A stretch of 64,000 nucleotides of DNA from Actinoplanes regularis (GCF_900188005.1 NZ_FZNR01000002.1:434001-498000); one strand, 5' to 3'. Shown: positions 37,606-48,137, numbered from the stretch's first letter. Program-made: numbers and translations. Notes: generated by a model from the sequence alone, not told the origin.

Positions 37606-38495
37606 CCGGCCAGGCGGTCGGTCGCGGTCACGCCGGACCGGGGGTCACCACCACATCCAGCCGGCCACGCCTGACCGATTCGCATCTCGCCACCCGGGCC
37701 CGAGACACCACCACGCCCAGCCGGCGGAAGTTGATCCCGGATGCGATCTCGTGGGTCGCGCCAGCAGTGCCACTGCTGGCGTGCCAGCCATCGTTCGCCT
37801 CGGGTCACCGCCCCGGCCGCCACCCGCGGTTCGCGGATGGACACTGACGCTCACCAGCCACCATCCGCCTCCGGTCACTGCCCCGGCCGCCACCCGCGAT
37901 CCGCGGACGGACACTGACGCTCACCAGCCACCATCCGCCTCCGGTCACCGCCCCGGCCGCCACCTGCGGTTCGCGGGATGGCGCGTTTGCTTGCCGAAGG
38001 TACGGCGGGATTGCGGAAACTTGCGGTCCGGCTGGTGCTGATGGTTCTGCCCCGACCCAGGATCCGGCCGCCAGACCCAGCCGAGCCGCACCGGCTGGGC
38101 CACAGCGTCGCAAAAATCGCGCCGATACGACCATGACAACCAGCCGGGACCGACACGAACCGCCGCGGACGCGGAAACTTTGCGCACGTACCGCCACGCA
38201 AGCCTTGGATGCGCCGTCGCGGCCCACCTGCCAGGACCATCCGACCGCATCCCGTGACGACCGCGCCCATCAGCCGACACGAACGGCGCCACCAGCCGTA
38301 GCCCACCGGCCACACCGCATGGCGACCAACCCCAGCCACCCACCCCGCAGCGAGCAGCGCTACCGGCCGGTCACGTCCACGGGGCCTCAGTGGTCGTACT
38401 CGGGAATGGTCTTGAATTTGATGCTTGCCGCCGGTGAGCCCGGCTCGGACCCGGCGCGACGACGGAGTTGGGGGCGCCGCGTTCGAGCCGGGTGG
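37606..38495. other. Long non-coding region (890 nt) with tandem repeats
   Basis: It lies between ctaA and the opposite-strand ATP-grasp gene. Besides the 70-bp tandem repeat (separate entry), it holds a repeated GCGGAAACTT at about 38014 and 38173. Several overlapping open frames on both strands are low-complexity and lack family features or ribosome sites. No tRNA, rRNA or transposase was recognised. Confidence 0.6.
37787..37979. repeat. 70-bp tandem repeat, about 2.8 copies
   Basis: Copies start at 37787, 37857 and 37927, giving a period of exactly 70 nt (CCCCGGCCGCC recurs at 37811, 37881 and 37951). Copies 2 and 3 are nearly identical over their shared length; copy 1 is more diverged and copy 3 is cut short at about 37979. 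Related sequence occurs near 14646-14671. Confidence 0.8.
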
Positions 38496-39374
38496 TCAGA
38501 CGCGGGCGAGGATGGCGTCGGCCAGGCGTTCGGCGGCGCCGGGGGCGGTGCTGAAGAAGAGCGACGGTTCCGTGAGTTCGAATTCCACCATCATCGGGGC
38601 GCCGTCCGGCCCCGGGATCACGTCGACCCTGGCGTAGAGGAGGCGCTTCGCGCCGCCGGGGACCGCGGCGAGAGCGAGCCGCGCGACCTCCAGTTCCGCC
38701 TCGGACGGGGTGCGTGGGGCGATGTCCTCGGTGCCCGGGTCGATCTGGTGTTCCCCGGTGTGCCGCAGCATCGGGCCCTTGCGGATGGCGTGGCTGAACG
38801 TCAGCTCGCCGGTGGCGTCGGGGAGACAGAGCACCGCGGTCTCGCCGGCGGTCTCGATCGCGGAGAGGTAGGGCTGGATCATCGCGGTCCGGCCGGTGGT
38901 CGTGAGCCGGGTGACGTGTGCGCGCGCCGCCTCGAGCTGGGCGGGCAGGGTGTAACGGGCGGTGTCCTGGCTGCCGGCCGAGACGGTCGGCTTGACCACC
39001 CACTCGCCCTCGGCGGGTGGGGACCAGGTCTCGCCGGGGCCGACGAAGCCGGTCGGGATGACCGGGACGCCGGCCTCGGCGAGTTCGCTGAGGTATCGCT
39101 TGTCGGTGTTCCAGGCGATGATGTCGGCCGGGTTGGCCAGCCTGGGAACACCGCGCGCCCAGTCGACGAACTGGTCACAACGGGCGACGTAGTCCCACGG
39201 CGACCTGATCACCGTGAGGTCGTAGACCGACCAGTCGGCATCCGTGTCGTCCCAGCGCACCGCGTCGACGGCCACGCCGCGCGCCCGCAGGGCGTCGCGC
39301 AGCAGATGGTCGTCGTCCCAGAGATCGGGAAAGATCGCGCAGGTGACCAGGGCGACCCGGGTGTCGACGGGCAT
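38496..39374 (-). CDS. ATP-grasp domain enzyme (RimK/glutathione-synthetase-like)
   Basis: A 292-residue ATP-grasp protein. The ATP-binding elements are VVKPTVSAGSQDTARY (about residues 122-137) with the Lys and flexible loop, MIQPYL, and the Mg-binding ending YARVDVIPGPDGAPMMVEFELTEPSLFF. The N-terminal preATP domain has IRSPWDYVARCDQF and NTDKRYLSELAEAGVPVIPT. Such enzymes ligate a carboxylate to an amine; the product is unknown. Its ATG at 39374 shares a base with the stop of the preceding small gene (TGATG), so the two form an operon. Confidence 0.8.
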   Translation of the reverse strand: MPVDTRVALVTCAIFPDLWDDDHLLRDALRARGVAVDAVRWDDTDADWSVYDLTVIRSPWDYVARCDQFVDWARGVPRLANPADIIAWNTDKRYLSELAEAGVPVIPTGFVGPGETWSPPAEGEWVVKPTVSAGSQDTARYTLPAQLEAARAHVTRLTTTGRTAMIQPYLSAIETAGETAVLCLPDATGELTFSHAIRKGPMLRHTGEHQIDPGTEDIAPRTPSEAELEVARLALAAVPGGAKRLLYARVDVIPGPDGAPMMVEFELTEPSLFFSTAPGAAERLADAILARV

Positions 39375-39667
39375 CAGCGGGCCATGCTCCGGCGCGCCAT
39401 CGACCGCCACAGGTCGTTGCTGGGCCGCATCTGCTCCAGCAGCTCGCGCTCCCACGCGTTCTCCACCTCGACGCCGGCGTGCTCGCACGCCTGCCGGGCG
39501 ACGCCGGTGTCCTGGGCGAACTGGTCGGACCACTCGCCGTCCTCACCGACGAGAACGATGCGGGCGCCGCGCTTACCGACGTACTCGATGACCGCCTTGG
39601 CGCCACCGTGCCCGGCGGCGAAAGTCTTGATCTCGGAGGTCAGTGTCGTTACGGAACCTTCTGCCAT
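39374..39667 (-). CDS. Small conserved hypothetical protein coupled to the ATP-grasp enzyme
   Basis: A 97-residue soluble protein with an alpha/beta pattern (AKAVIEYVGKRGARIVLVGEDGEW). I do not recognise the family. The C-terminus repeats the pentapeptide R-S-M-A-R twice, from a short duplication at 39377-39406. The start ATG at 39667 is preceded by GAGG. Stop/start overlap with the ATP-grasp gene suggests a joint function, perhaps as its substrate or partner. Confidence 0.6.
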   Translation of the reverse strand: MAEGSVTTLTSEIKTFAAGHGGAKAVIEYVGKRGARIVLVGEDGEWSDQFAQDTGVARQACEHAGVEVENAWERELLEQMRPSNDLWRSMARRSMAR

Positions 39668-39893
39668 GCCTCGCAGCCTAAGCACTCAGCGAGGTTTCCC
39701 GGGGTACTCCGGAGTCCTTTTGTGACACCCGTTACCAGCGGGTTCCTCCGTCAACCGCATCGCTTTGTACCAATTGCGCCCGAATTGCGAAGTGAACAGA
39801 ATCAGTCTATCGAGTGACGGGGTGTAGTTGACGCTGGTCACATTGCGGGCGTCCGGTGCGACTTGCCCGTAACCGGGATCACTTAACGCAACC

Positions 39894-40856
39894 TCAGACC
39901 AGCGCATCCACGGCAATCGCCATGAAGAGCACCGTCAGGTACGTGATCGACAGCTGGAACAGCCGCATCGGCTTCACCAGACCGCCGTTGCGGGTCTGGT
40001 AAACCAGCCGGATCGATTCGCCCAGGAAGAGCACGCCGGTGATCACCGCGGCGGCCCCGTAGATCCAGCCGAGCCCCAGGTCCACCCCGAGCGGCCAGGC
40101 GATCAGCGACGAGGCCACGGTGAGCACGGTGTAGAGCAGAATCTCGAAGTTCACCCGGGACGCGGAACGCACCACCGGGAGCATCGGGATGCCGGCCCGG
40201 GCATAGTCGTCCTTGTACTTGATGGCAAGTGCGTAGAAATGCGGCATCTGCCAGAAGAAGACGACCGCGAAAAGCGCCCAGCCCATCGGGGCGATCGATC
40301 CGGTGACCGCCGCCCAGCCGATGACCACCGGCGCCGCGCCGCAGACACCGCCCCAGAACGTGTTCGCCGGGGTGCGCCGCTTCAGCCAGAGCGTATAGAT
40401 CACGTCGTAGTAGAAGATCGAGAACGCGGTCAGCGCGGTCGCCAGCCAGTTGGTCAGGACGGCCATCAGGACCACCGACACCACGGCCAGCGTCAGCCCG
40501 AAGATCAGCACCGCGCGCGGGGTGATCTCGTGGGCCGGCAGCGGGCGCCGCTTGGTCCGCTTCATCAGCTGGTCGATGTCGCGGTCGATGTAGCAGTTCA
40601 GCGCGCTCGCCGCGCCGCCCGCCAGCGCGCCGCCGACCAGCACCGCGAAGAAGGTGACCAGCTCCGGCCAGCCGCCGGCGGCCAGCATCATCGTCGGCAC
40701 TGTGGTGACCAGCAACAGTTCGACGATCGCCGGCTTGGTCAGCGCGAGGTACGCACGGAACACCGCCATCCGGTCACGTCGCGTCTCCACGCGTGGCGCA
40801 GGCTCCGCCACGCCGGGCGACCGTCGCTGGACGGAACGCTCGGTGATCATGCTCAC
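39894..40856 (-). CDS. ctaB: Protoheme IX farnesyltransferase (heme O synthase) CtaB
   Basis: A 320-residue UbiA-fold prenyltransferase that adds farnesyl to heme B. The diagnostic [21 protein letters not shown] (about residues 87-107) carries the Asp-rich site, and the second Asp-rich loop is in [13 protein letters not shown]. Nine membrane helices are expected. It feeds CtaA, encoded nearby. The GTG at 40856 (MSMITERS) or the ATG at 40850 may be the start. It is divergent from tkt across 265 nt. Confidence 0.92.
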   Translation of the reverse strand: MSMITERSVQRRSPGVAEPAPRVETRRDRMAVFRAYLALTKPAIVELLLVTTVPTMMLAAGGWPELVTFFAVLVGGALAGGAASALNCYIDRDIDQLMKRTKRRPLPAHEITPRAVLIFGLTLAVVSVVLMAVLTNWLATALTAFSIFYYDVIYTLWLKRRTPANTFWGGVCGAAPVVIGWAAVTGSIAPMGWALFAVVFFWQMPHFYALAIKYKDDYARAGIPMLPVVRSASRVNFEILLYTVLTVASSLIAWPLGVDLGLGWIYGAAAVITGVLFLGESIRLVYQTRNGGLVKPMRLFQLSITYLTVLFMAIAVDALV

Positions 40857-41121
40857 GGACAGCCACCTTCCGGCATTTGGACCAACTCGCAGCCGCCTCC
40901 CGGGCGTCGATCGACCCGGCCCAGCCGCCCGGACAGCCTACGCGCCACCGTCTGCGCTGCTCGGGGCACCCGGCAAGGATGGAGACCATCACACCCTTCA
41001 ACCGCGTGTCCGCTCACAGCGTATGTGCCTATGACGTTCGCTGCGCAGACGTTTAGCCCTACTGGATAGGGTCAAGCCGAAAAAGGGTTCCACAATCCCT
41101 GCCCCGAGGAGCACAACAGAC

Positions 41122-43236
41122 GTGGGTGCCAACGATCCTGCTCTCAACTGGTCCGACCTCGACCGCCAGGCGGTCGACACGGTGCGGGTCCTGGCCATGG
41201 ATGCCGTCGAGAAGGCCGCCAACGGCCATCCCGGCACGGCCATGAGCCTGGCGCCGGCCGCCTACCTCCTGTTCAACCGGGTCATGCGGCACGACCCGAC
41301 CGACCCGCACTGGGCGGGCCGCGACCGGTTCGTGCTGTCCTGCGGCCACTCCAGCCTCACCCTCTACATCCAGCTCTTCCTGAGCGGCTACAGCCTGTCG
41401 CTGGACGATCTGAAGTCGCTGCGCCAGTGGGAGTCGCTGACCCCGGGCCACCCGGAGTTCGGCCACACCCCCGGCGTCGAGATCACCACCGGCCCGCTGG
41501 GCCAGGGCATCGGCAACGCGGTCGGCATGGCCATGGCGGCCCGCCGTGAGCGTGGCCTGTTCGACCCGCAGGCGAAGCCCGGTCAGTCCCCGTTCGACCA
41601 CCAGGTCTACTCGATCTGCTCGGACGGTGACATCGAGGAGGGCGTCAGCCACGAGTCCAGCGCCATCGCCTCGGTACAGAAGCTCGGCAACCTCACGGTG
41701 ATCTACGACGACAACGAGATCTCCATCGAGGACGACACCCGGATCGCGAAGTCCGAGGACGTCGGCGCGCGCTACGAGGCGTACGGCTGGCACGTCCAGA
41801 CCGTCGACTGGCGCTCCTCCGACCCGTACACCGAGGACGTCGAGGCGCTCTGGAAGGCGATCCAGACCGCCAAGTCGGTGACCGACAAGCCGTCGTTCAT
41901 CGTGCTCAAGACGATCATCGGGTGGCCGGCGCCGAACAAGCAGAACACCGGCAAGATCCACGGTTCGGCGCTGGGCGCCGCCGAGGTCGCCGCGACCAAG
42001 GAGATCCTCGGGTTCGCCCCGGAGCCGTTCGCCATCGACAACGACGTCGTCAAGCACGCGCAGCAGGCCATCGAGCGTGGCAAGGCGGCGCACGCCGAGT
42101 GGGACAAGGCGTTCCAGACCTGGGCCGACGCGAACGCCGAGGCGAAGAAGCTCTTCGACCGGCTCGCCGCGAAGAAGCTGCCGGAGGGCTGGGCCGCCGC
42201 GCTGCCCGAGTTCCCGGCCGACGCGAAGGGCCTGGCCACCCGCGCCGCGTCCGGCAAGGTCCTGGAGGCGCTCGCGCCGGTGCTCCCCGAGCTCTGGGGC
42301 GGCTCCGCCGACCTCGCGGAGAGCAACAACACCACGATGAAGGGCGAGCCCTCCTTCATCCCCGCGGAGTACGCGACCAAGGAGTTCCCCGGTCACGAGT
42401 ACGGCCGCACGCTGCACTTCGGCATCCGTGAGCACGGCATGGGCTCGATCCTCAACGGCATCGCGGCGCACGGCGGCACCCGGCCGTACGGCGGCACCTT
42501 CCTGGTCTTCAGCGACTACATGCGCGGCGCCGTCCGGCTCTCCGCGCTGATGAAGCTGCCGGTCATCTTCGTGTGGACGCACGACTCGATCGGTCTCGGC
42601 GAGGACGGCCCGACGCACCAGCCGATCGAGACGCTCACCGCGCTGCGCGCCATCGTCGGCCTCGACGTGGTTCGCCCGGCCGACGCCAACGAGACCGCGT
42701 GGGCCTGGCGCGGCGCCCTGGAGCACACCGACCGCCCGACCGCGCTGGCGCTGTCCCGGCAGAACCTGCCGACCATCGACCGGTCGAGGTACGCGTCGGC
42801 GGAGGGCACCCTCAAGGGCGGCTACGTCCTCTCCGAGGCGTCCGGCAGCGTCCCGAAGGTCATCCTGATCGCCAGTGGCTCCGAGGTGTCGATCGCGCTC
42901 ACCGCGCAGGAGCGCCTGGAGGCGCTGGGCACCCCGACCCGGGTCGTGTCGATGCCCTGCCAGGAGTGGTTCTTCCAGCAGCCGTTGGCGTACCAGCAGG
43001 AGGTCCTGCCGCACGGGGTGAAGGCGCGGGTCAGCGTCGAGGCCGGTATCCGGATGAGCTGGGACCGCATCATCGGCGACGCCGGCGAGGCGGTCAGCAT
43101 CGAGCACTACGGTGCGAGCGCCCCGGCGCAGGTCCTCTTCGAGCAGTTCGGGTTCAACGCCGACAACGTCGTGGCGAAGGCGCACGCCTCGCTGGCCAGG
43201 CTCGGCGAGATCACCGGTTCCAAGACCGGCAACTGA
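41122..43236 (+). CDS. tkt: Transketolase
   Basis: A 704-residue TPP enzyme of the pentose phosphate pathway. The opening [21 protein letters not shown], the TPP motif region [18 protein letters not shown], and [13 protein letters not shown] with its catalytic His are intact. The family length is about 700. The GTG at 41122 follows GAGGAG. It begins a block tkt-tal-zwf-opcA-pgl. Confidence 0.95.
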   Translation: MGANDPALNWSDLDRQAVDTVRVLAMDAVEKAANGHPGTAMSLAPAAYLLFNRVMRHDPTDPHWAGRDRFVLSCGHSSLTLYIQLFLSGYSLSLDDLKSLRQWESLTPGHPEFGHTPGVEITTGPLGQGIGNAVGMAMAARRERGLFDPQAKPGQSPFDHQVYSICSDGDIEEGVSHESSAIASVQKLGNLTVIYDDNEISIEDDTRIAKSEDVGARYEAYGWHVQTVDWRSSDPYTEDVEALWKAIQTAKSVTDKPSFIVLKTIIGWPAPNKQNTGKIHGSALGAAEVAATKEILGFAPEPFAIDNDVVKHAQQAIERGKAAHAEWDKAFQTWADANAEAKKLFDRLAAKKLPEGWAAALPEFPADAKGLATRAASGKVLEALAPVLPELWGGSADLAESNNTTMKGEPSFIPAEYATKEFPGHEYGRTLHFGIREHGMGSILNGIAAHGGTRPYGGTFLVFSDYMRGAVRLSALMKLPVIFVWTHDSIGLGEDGPTHQPIETLTALRAIVGLDVVRPADANETAWAWRGALEHTDRPTALALSRQNLPTIDRSRYASAEGTLKGGYVLSEASGSVPKVILIASGSEVSIALTAQERLEALGTPTRVVSMPCQEWFFQQPLAYQQEVLPHGVKARVSVEAGIRMSWDRIIGDAGEAVSIEHYGASAPAQVLFEQFGFNADNVVAKAHASLARLGEITGSKTGN

Positions 43237-43250
43237 GGGAGTTGAAGGCA

Positions 43251-44363
43251 ATGACCGACAGACTGGCAGAGCTCTCCGCCCAGGGTGTGGCGGTGTGGCT
43301 CGACGATCTCTCCCGGGTCCGGCTGACCAGCGGCTCACTCGACAAGATGCGCCGCGAGCAGCACATGGTCGGGGTCACCACGAACCCCAGCATCTTCCAG
43401 AAGGCGCTGTCCGACGCGGACGCCTACGACGAGCAGGTGCGGGACCTGTCCGAGCAGCGTGTCACGGTCGAGGAGGCGGTCCGGCTGATGACCGCCGCCG
43501 ACGTGCGCGCGGCGGCGGACGTGCTGCGCCCGGCGTACGACGCCTCCAACGGCGTTGACGGGCGGGTCTCGATCGAGGTCGACCCCCGCAAGGCGCACGA
43601 GACCGAGTCCACGGTCGCCGAGGCGAAGACGCTGTGGTGGCTGGTGGACCGGCCGAACCTGTTCATCAAGATCCCGGCGACGCTGGCCGGCCTGCCCGCG
43701 ATCACGCGGACCCTGGCCGCCGGCATCAGCGTGAACGTGACGCTGATCTTCTCGCTGGAGCGCTACCGCGCGGTGATGGACGCGTTCCTGACCGGCCTGG
43801 AGCAGGCGAAGGCGAACGGCCACGACCTGTCCAAGATCGGCTCGGTGGCGTCGTTCTTCGTCTCCCGGGTGGACACCGAGGTGGACAAGCGGCTCGACAA
43901 GATCGGCAGCGACGAGGCCAAGGCGCTCAAGGGCAAGGCGGCGATCGCCAACGCCCGGCTGGCGTACGAGGCGTACGAGGCGGTCTTCGGGACCGACCGG
44001 TGGAAGTCCCTGGCCGCCGCCGGGGCGCACCCGCAGCGTCCGCTGTGGGCGTCCACGTCGACCAAGAACCCCGACTTCCCGGACACCATCTACGTCGAGG
44101 AGCTGATCGCCCCCGGCACGGTGAACACCATGCCGGAGTCGGTGATCGTGGCGTTCGCCGACCACGGCACCACCAAGCCCAACTCCATCACCGACAACTA
44201 CGCCGACGCCAAGAAGGTCTTCGCCGACCTGGCGGCGGCCGGCATCGACTTCGACGACGTCGTGAAGGTCCTCGAGGACGAGGGCGTCGAGAAGTTCGAG
44301 TCGAGCTGGAAGGAGCTGCTCGAGCACGTCGAGAAGTCGTTGAAGGCCGGCACCAGCGTCTGA
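43251..44363 (+). CDS. tal: Transaldolase
   Basis: A 370-residue class I aldolase of the non-oxidative pentose phosphate pathway. The Schiff-base Lys is in LFIKIPAT (about residue 140), and [13 protein letters not shown] and [12 protein letters not shown] are typical. It is the longer actinobacterial form. It starts at ATG 43251, 14 nt after tkt, with GAGGGAG upstream, so it is co-transcribed. A strong hairpin follows. Confidence 0.95.
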   Translation: MTDRLAELSAQGVAVWLDDLSRVRLTSGSLDKMRREQHMVGVTTNPSIFQKALSDADAYDEQVRDLSEQRVTVEEAVRLMTAADVRAAADVLRPAYDASNGVDGRVSIEVDPRKAHETESTVAEAKTLWWLVDRPNLFIKIPATLAGLPAITRTLAAGISVNVTLIFSLERYRAVMDAFLTGLEQAKANGHDLSKIGSVASFFVSRVDTEVDKRLDKIGSDEAKALKGKAAIANARLAYEAYEAVFGTDRWKSLAAAGAHPQRPLWASTSTKNPDFPDTIYVEELIAPGTVNTMPESVIVAFADHGTTKPNSITDNYADAKKVFADLAAAGIDFDDVVKVLEDEGVEKFESSWKELLEHVEKSLKAGTSV

Positions 44364-44374
44364 CGAACACCTTG

Positions 44375-44406
44375 CGGCCTGTCGCGGAACACTCCGCGAC
44401 AGGCCG
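44375..44406 (+). terminator. Hairpin between tal and zwf
   Basis: A perfect 14-bp stem (44375-44388 with 44393-44406) with an ACAC loop, beginning 11 nt after the tal stop. It lacks a clean U-run, so it may terminate, attenuate or mark an RNA processing point before zwf. Confidence 0.6.
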
Positions 44407-44438
44407 ATCCATTCGCGAAAAACTGGCAGGATGACAAC

Positions 44439-45956
44439 GTGGGTAATCCGCTGCGTACCGCACAGGATCGACGACTCCCGCGGATTCCGGAGCCCTGCGC
44501 TCTGGTGATCTTCGGCGTTACCGGTGATCTGTCCCGTAAGAAGCTCATCCCGGCCGTATATGACCTGGCCAACCGTGGCCTGCTCCCCCCGGGTTTCGTG
44601 ATCGTCGGCTTCGCCCGCGCCGACTGGGGCGACGGCGACTTCAACTCACTGGCCTACGCGGCCGCCAAGAAGGGCGCCCGCACCCCGTGGCGCGAGGACG
44701 TCTGGCAGCGGCTGTCGGAGCAGTTCCAGTTCGTGCCCGGCTCGTTCGACGACGACGCCGACTTCGACAGGCTCTCCGAGACCCTGGACGAGCTGCGCGA
44801 GCGCAACGGGATCCAGGGCAACACGGCGTTCTACTTCTCCATCCCGCCGGCCGCCTTCCCACTGGTGCTCAACCAGCTCAACCGCACCGGTCTGGCGGAC
44901 AGCGCGAAGCTCGGCGGCTGGCGCCGGGTGGTGGTCGAGAAGCCGTTCGGCAACGACCTGGCGACCGCCGTCGCCCTGAACGCGCTCGTCGACGACGTCT
45001 TCAACCCGAACGACGTCTACCGGATCGATCACTACCTGGGCAAGGAGACGGTCCAGAACATCCTGGCCCTGCGCTTCGCGAACAGCCTGTTCGAGCCGGT
45101 GTGGAACTCGAAGTACGTCGACTCGGTACAGATCACCATGGCCGAGGACGTCGGGATCGGCACCCGGGCCGCGTTCTACGACGCGTCCGGCGCCGCCCGC
45201 GACGTGCTGCAGAACCACCTGCTCCAGCTGCTCGCGCTGGTCGGGATGGAAGAGCCGACCAGCTTCGACCCGCAGGAGGTGCGGGCCGAGAAGCTGAAGG
45301 TCCTCAAGGCGGTCAGCCTGCCGGCCGACATCGCGAAGGGCTCGGTCCGCGGGCAGTACCTGCCCGGCTGGGTCGCCGGCGAGCGCGCGGTGGGCTACCT
45401 GGAGGAGAAGAACATCCCGGCGGACTCGAAGACCGAGACGTACGTCGCGGTCCGCCTGGGCATCCAGAACCGGCGCTGGGCCGGCGTGCCGTTCTACGTC
45501 CGGGTCGGCAAGCGGCTGCCGCGCCGGGTCACCGAGATCGCGATCCTCTTCAAGAAGGCACCGCACCTGCCGTTCGACCCGGCCGACGTGGAGATGCTGG
45601 GCCACAACCAACTGGTCATCCGGGTGCAACCGGACGAGGGCGTGGTGCTCAAGTTCGGTTCCAAGGTGCCCGGCACCGCCATGGAGGTCCGCGACATCGC
45701 GATGGACTTCCAGTACGGCGAGGCCTTCACCGAGTCCAGCCCGGAGGCGTACGAGCGCCTCGTGCTGGACGTGCTGATCGGCGACCGCACGCTCTTCCCG
45801 GACGCGGCCGAGGTCGAGCAGTCCTGGCGGGTCATCGACCCGCTGGAGGCCGCCTGGGCGGGCACCACACCGGAGCCCTACCGAGCCGGCGAGTGGGGCC
45901 CACGGGCCTCGGACGAAATGCTGGAAAGCGAAGGCCGCGCCTGGAGGCGAGCATGA
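44439..45956 (+). CDS. zwf: Glucose-6-phosphate 1-dehydrogenase
   Basis: A 505-residue first enzyme of the oxidative pentose phosphate pathway, NADP-dependent. The coenzyme loop is IFGVTGDLSRKKLIPAVYDL (about residues 24-43) and the active site RIDHYLGKETVQN (about 194) holds the catalytic His and Lys. The GTG start is at 44439. Its stop overlaps opcA (ATGA). Confidence 0.95.
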   Translation: MGNPLRTAQDRRLPRIPEPCALVIFGVTGDLSRKKLIPAVYDLANRGLLPPGFVIVGFARADWGDGDFNSLAYAAAKKGARTPWREDVWQRLSEQFQFVPGSFDDDADFDRLSETLDELRERNGIQGNTAFYFSIPPAAFPLVLNQLNRTGLADSAKLGGWRRVVVEKPFGNDLATAVALNALVDDVFNPNDVYRIDHYLGKETVQNILALRFANSLFEPVWNSKYVDSVQITMAEDVGIGTRAAFYDASGAARDVLQNHLLQLLALVGMEEPTSFDPQEVRAEKLKVLKAVSLPADIAKGSVRGQYLPGWVAGERAVGYLEEKNIPADSKTETYVAVRLGIQNRRWAGVPFYVRVGKRLPRRVTEIAILFKKAPHLPFDPADVEMLGHNQLVIRVQPDEGVVLKFGSKVPGTAMEVRDIAMDFQYGEAFTESSPEAYERLVLDVLIGDRTLFPDAAEVEQSWRVIDPLEAAWAGTTPEPYRAGEWGPRASDEMLESEGRAWRRA

Positions 45957-46951
45957 TCGGGCTGTGGGACACCACCGGTAACGAGGTCGTCAAGGCCCTC
46001 GCCGCGGAGCGCCGCAGCGCCGGGGGCGTCGCCTCCGGGCTGGCGCTCACCCTGATCGCGGTGGTCGAGGAGAAGAAGGTCCGGGAGGCCGAGGCGGCCG
46101 CCACCATCGCCGCCGCCGCGCACCCCTGCCGGCTGCTGATCGTGGTCCGCTCCGATCTGGACGGCCGCAGCCGGCTGGACGCGGAGATCGTCGTCGGTGG
46201 CCGGCTCGGCCCGGCCGAGGCGGTCGTGATGCGGATGTACGGCAGGCTCGCGCTGCACGCCGAGTCGGTGGTCATCCCGCTGCTCGCCCCGGACGTCCCG
46301 GTGGTCAGTTGGTGGCACGAGGAGCCGCCCAACATGATCGCCAACGACTTCCTGGGCGTCGTCGCGGACCGCCGGATCACCGACAGCGCGCAGGCTCCCG
46401 ACCCGGTGGCCGCGCTGCGGCAGCGGGCGGCCGACTACGCGCCCGGCGACACCGATCTGACCTGGACCCGGATCACGCTGTGGCGGACCCTGGTGGCCGG
46501 TGCCTTCGACGCCACCGAGGCACGGGTGACCGGCGCGAAGATCGTCGCGCCGCAGCAGGACCCGACCGCCTGGCTGATGCTCGGCTGGCTCAAGTCCCGG
46601 CTCGGCATCGAGCCGGTGCTGGAGCACACCGACCGCGCCCCGCGGATGTACGCGGTGGAGCTCCAGTGCGCCAACGGCGACTGCGTGCGGGTCACCCGGG
46701 AGGAGGGCACCGCGCTGTTCAGCCGGACCGGCCAGGAGGACCGGTACATGCCGCTGCCGAAGCGGCCGGTCGGCGACGAGCTCGCCGAGGAGCTGCGCCG
46801 GCTCGACGCCGACCAGATCTACGCCGAGGCGCTGGGTGCCATGGCCGGGGTGACCGGCCTGGAGCACCGGCCGGCGAGCCGCGTGCACGTCTGGAAGGAC
46901 CCGGCGCTGGCCGCCCGGGCCGCCAGCACGACCGACGCGATGGCCGGTTAG
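45953..46951 (+). CDS. opcA: OpcA, glucose-6-phosphate dehydrogenase assembly protein
   Basis: A 332-residue protein needed for full G6PDH activity. The start MIGLWDTTGNEVVKAL and PVVSWWHEEPP (about residue 120) are hallmarks of actinobacterial OpcA. There is no catalytic motif; it acts as an allosteric or assembly partner of Zwf. It starts at ATG 45953, overlapping zwf, with GGAGG upstream. Confidence 0.92.
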   Translation: MIGLWDTTGNEVVKALAAERRSAGGVASGLALTLIAVVEEKKVREAEAAATIAAAAHPCRLLIVVRSDLDGRSRLDAEIVVGGRLGPAEAVVMRMYGRLALHAESVVIPLLAPDVPVVSWWHEEPPNMIANDFLGVVADRRITDSAQAPDPVAALRQRAADYAPGDTDLTWTRITLWRTLVAGAFDATEARVTGAKIVAPQQDPTAWLMLGWLKSRLGIEPVLEHTDRAPRMYAVELQCANGDCVRVTREEGTALFSRTGQEDRYMPLPKRPVGDELAEELRRLDADQIYAEALGAMAGVTGLEHRPASRVHVWKDPALAARAASTTDAMAG

Positions 46952-46969
46952 AGCACACAACTACGGAAC

Positions 46970-47002
46970 GAGGGGCCGTCCGCCATCGGTGGACGGCCCC
47001 TC
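46970..47002 (+). terminator. Hairpin between opcA and pgl
   Basis: A perfect 12-bp stem (46970-46981 with 46991-47002) with a 9-nt loop in the 71-nt gap before pgl. It has no U-run, so it may only tune expression of pgl. Confidence 0.5.
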
Positions 47003-47022
47003 AGCAGCAGAGGGAGAGCGCA

Positions 47023-47733
47023 GTGAGTGAGACCGTGGTCGTGGTGGTTCCGGACGCCGACATCCTGGCGTCGACGGTGGCGGCACGGCTCGCCATCCGG
47101 ATCATCGACGCCCAGGCGGTGCACGGTACGGCGGGCGTGGTGCTGACCGGTGGCCGGGTGGCCGCCAAGGTGCTGGGCCAGCTGCGGGACCTGCCGGCCG
47201 CCGCGGCGATCGACTGGTCCCGGGTGGACCTGTGGTGGGGCGACGAGCGCTTCCTGCCCTCCGGCGACCCGGACCGCAACGAGACGCAGGCGCGGGCGGC
47301 GCTGCTGGACGCGCTGCCGCTGGACCCGGCCCGGGTGCACGCCATGCCGGCCACGGACGGCCCGGACGGCGACGACGCCGACGCGGCCGCCGCCCGGTAC
47401 GCCGCGGAGCTGGCCGGAGCCCGGTTCGACGTGCTGATGCTCGGCGTGGGCGAGGACGGGCACGTGGCGTCGCTCTTCCCCGGGCACCCGGTGCTCGGCC
47501 GGGAGGGCACCGTGGTGGCCACGTACGACAGCCCGAAGCCGCCGCCCACCCGAATCACCCTGACCCTGGCGACGATCCGCGGCGCCGACGAGGTGTGGCT
47601 GGTCGCGGCCGGGCCGGACAAGGCCGAGCCGATCGCCACGGTGCTGAGCGGGGGCGACCTCCCCGCGGCACACGCCCAGGGCGTACGCCGGACGCTGTTC
47701 CTGCTGGACGAGGCGGCCGCCGCCAAGCGTTAG
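47023..47733 (+). CDS. pgl: 6-phosphogluconolactonase
   Basis: A 236-residue enzyme that hydrolyses 6-phosphogluconolactone after G6PDH. The family motifs VDLWWGDERFLP (about residues 67-78) and LMLGVGEDGHVASLFPG (about 142) are intact. The GTG start at 47023 has GAGGGAGAG upstream. It ends the pentose phosphate block; its TAG overlaps the VOC gene's TAA (TTAG, 47730-47733). Confidence 0.93.
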   Translation: MSETVVVVVPDADILASTVAARLAIRIIDAQAVHGTAGVVLTGGRVAAKVLGQLRDLPAAAAIDWSRVDLWWGDERFLPSGDPDRNETQARAALLDALPLDPARVHAMPATDGPDGDDADAAAARYAAELAGARFDVLMLGVGEDGHVASLFPGHPVLGREGTVVATYDSPKPPPTRITLTLATIRGADEVWLVAAGPDKAEPIATVLSGGDLPAAHAQGVRRTLFLLDEAAAAKR

Positions 47734-48137
47734 GAACGCGACGAGATCTGCTGGACCGCCCAGCCGTTCCCGTCCGGATCGCTGAAGAAGATGAACCCGA
47801 CGTTGTCCAGCGGATGCGGGGTCGGCGTCGGGTTCTCCCCCAGCGTGGTCACGTCGCTGACGTCGACCCCGCGCGCGACCAGCTCCGCGTGGGCCGCCGT
47901 GATGTCGCGGACCACCAGCTGCAGACCCCTCAGCGAGCCCGGCGCCATCTCCGGCACCGCGCCCTTGCCGATCACGATCGAGCAGCCGCTGCCCGGCGGC
48001 GTCAGCTGCACGATCCGTACCTGATCGCCGAAGGCGGTGTCGTGATCGACGTGGAAGCCGAGTTGCTCGGCGTAGAACCGCTTGGCGCGGTCGATGTCGG
48101 AGACCGGGACGATGACGACCTCGAGAGTCCAGTTCAT
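47730..48137 (-). CDS. VOC/glyoxalase-superfamily protein
   Basis: A 135-residue single-chain VOC-fold protein. The opening VVIVPVSDIDRAKRFYAEQLGF and the ending GFIFFSDPDGNGWAVQQ match the glyoxalase/bleomycin-resistance family. Possible metal ligands are present but substrate and activity are unknown. The ATG at 48137 is preferred; another ATG lies 9 nt upstream. It is convergent with pgl and divergent from the GNAT gene. Confidence 0.8.
   Translation of the reverse strand: MNWTLEVVIVPVSDIDRAKRFYAEQLGFHVDHDTAFGDQVRIVQLTPPGSGCSIVIGKGAVPEMAPGSLRGLQLVVRDITAAHAELVARGVDVSDVTTLGENPTPTPHPLDNVGFIFFSDPDGNGWAVQQISSRS

Noticed and set aside
37787..37979. CRISPR-like array
   Set aside because: The period is 70 nt with no unique spacers; units are alike along their whole length, so it is a simple tandem repeat, and no cas genes are near.
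37805..38343. Small open frames in the non-coding repeat region
   Set aside because: They repeat themselves because of the 70-bp units, have Gly/Arg/Trp-rich composition and no start signals.
39686..39916. A 76-codon minus-strand frame between ctaB and the small unknown gene
   Set aside because: It overlaps the ctaB 3' end in another frame, lacks a ribosome site and resembles nothing known; kept as intergenic.
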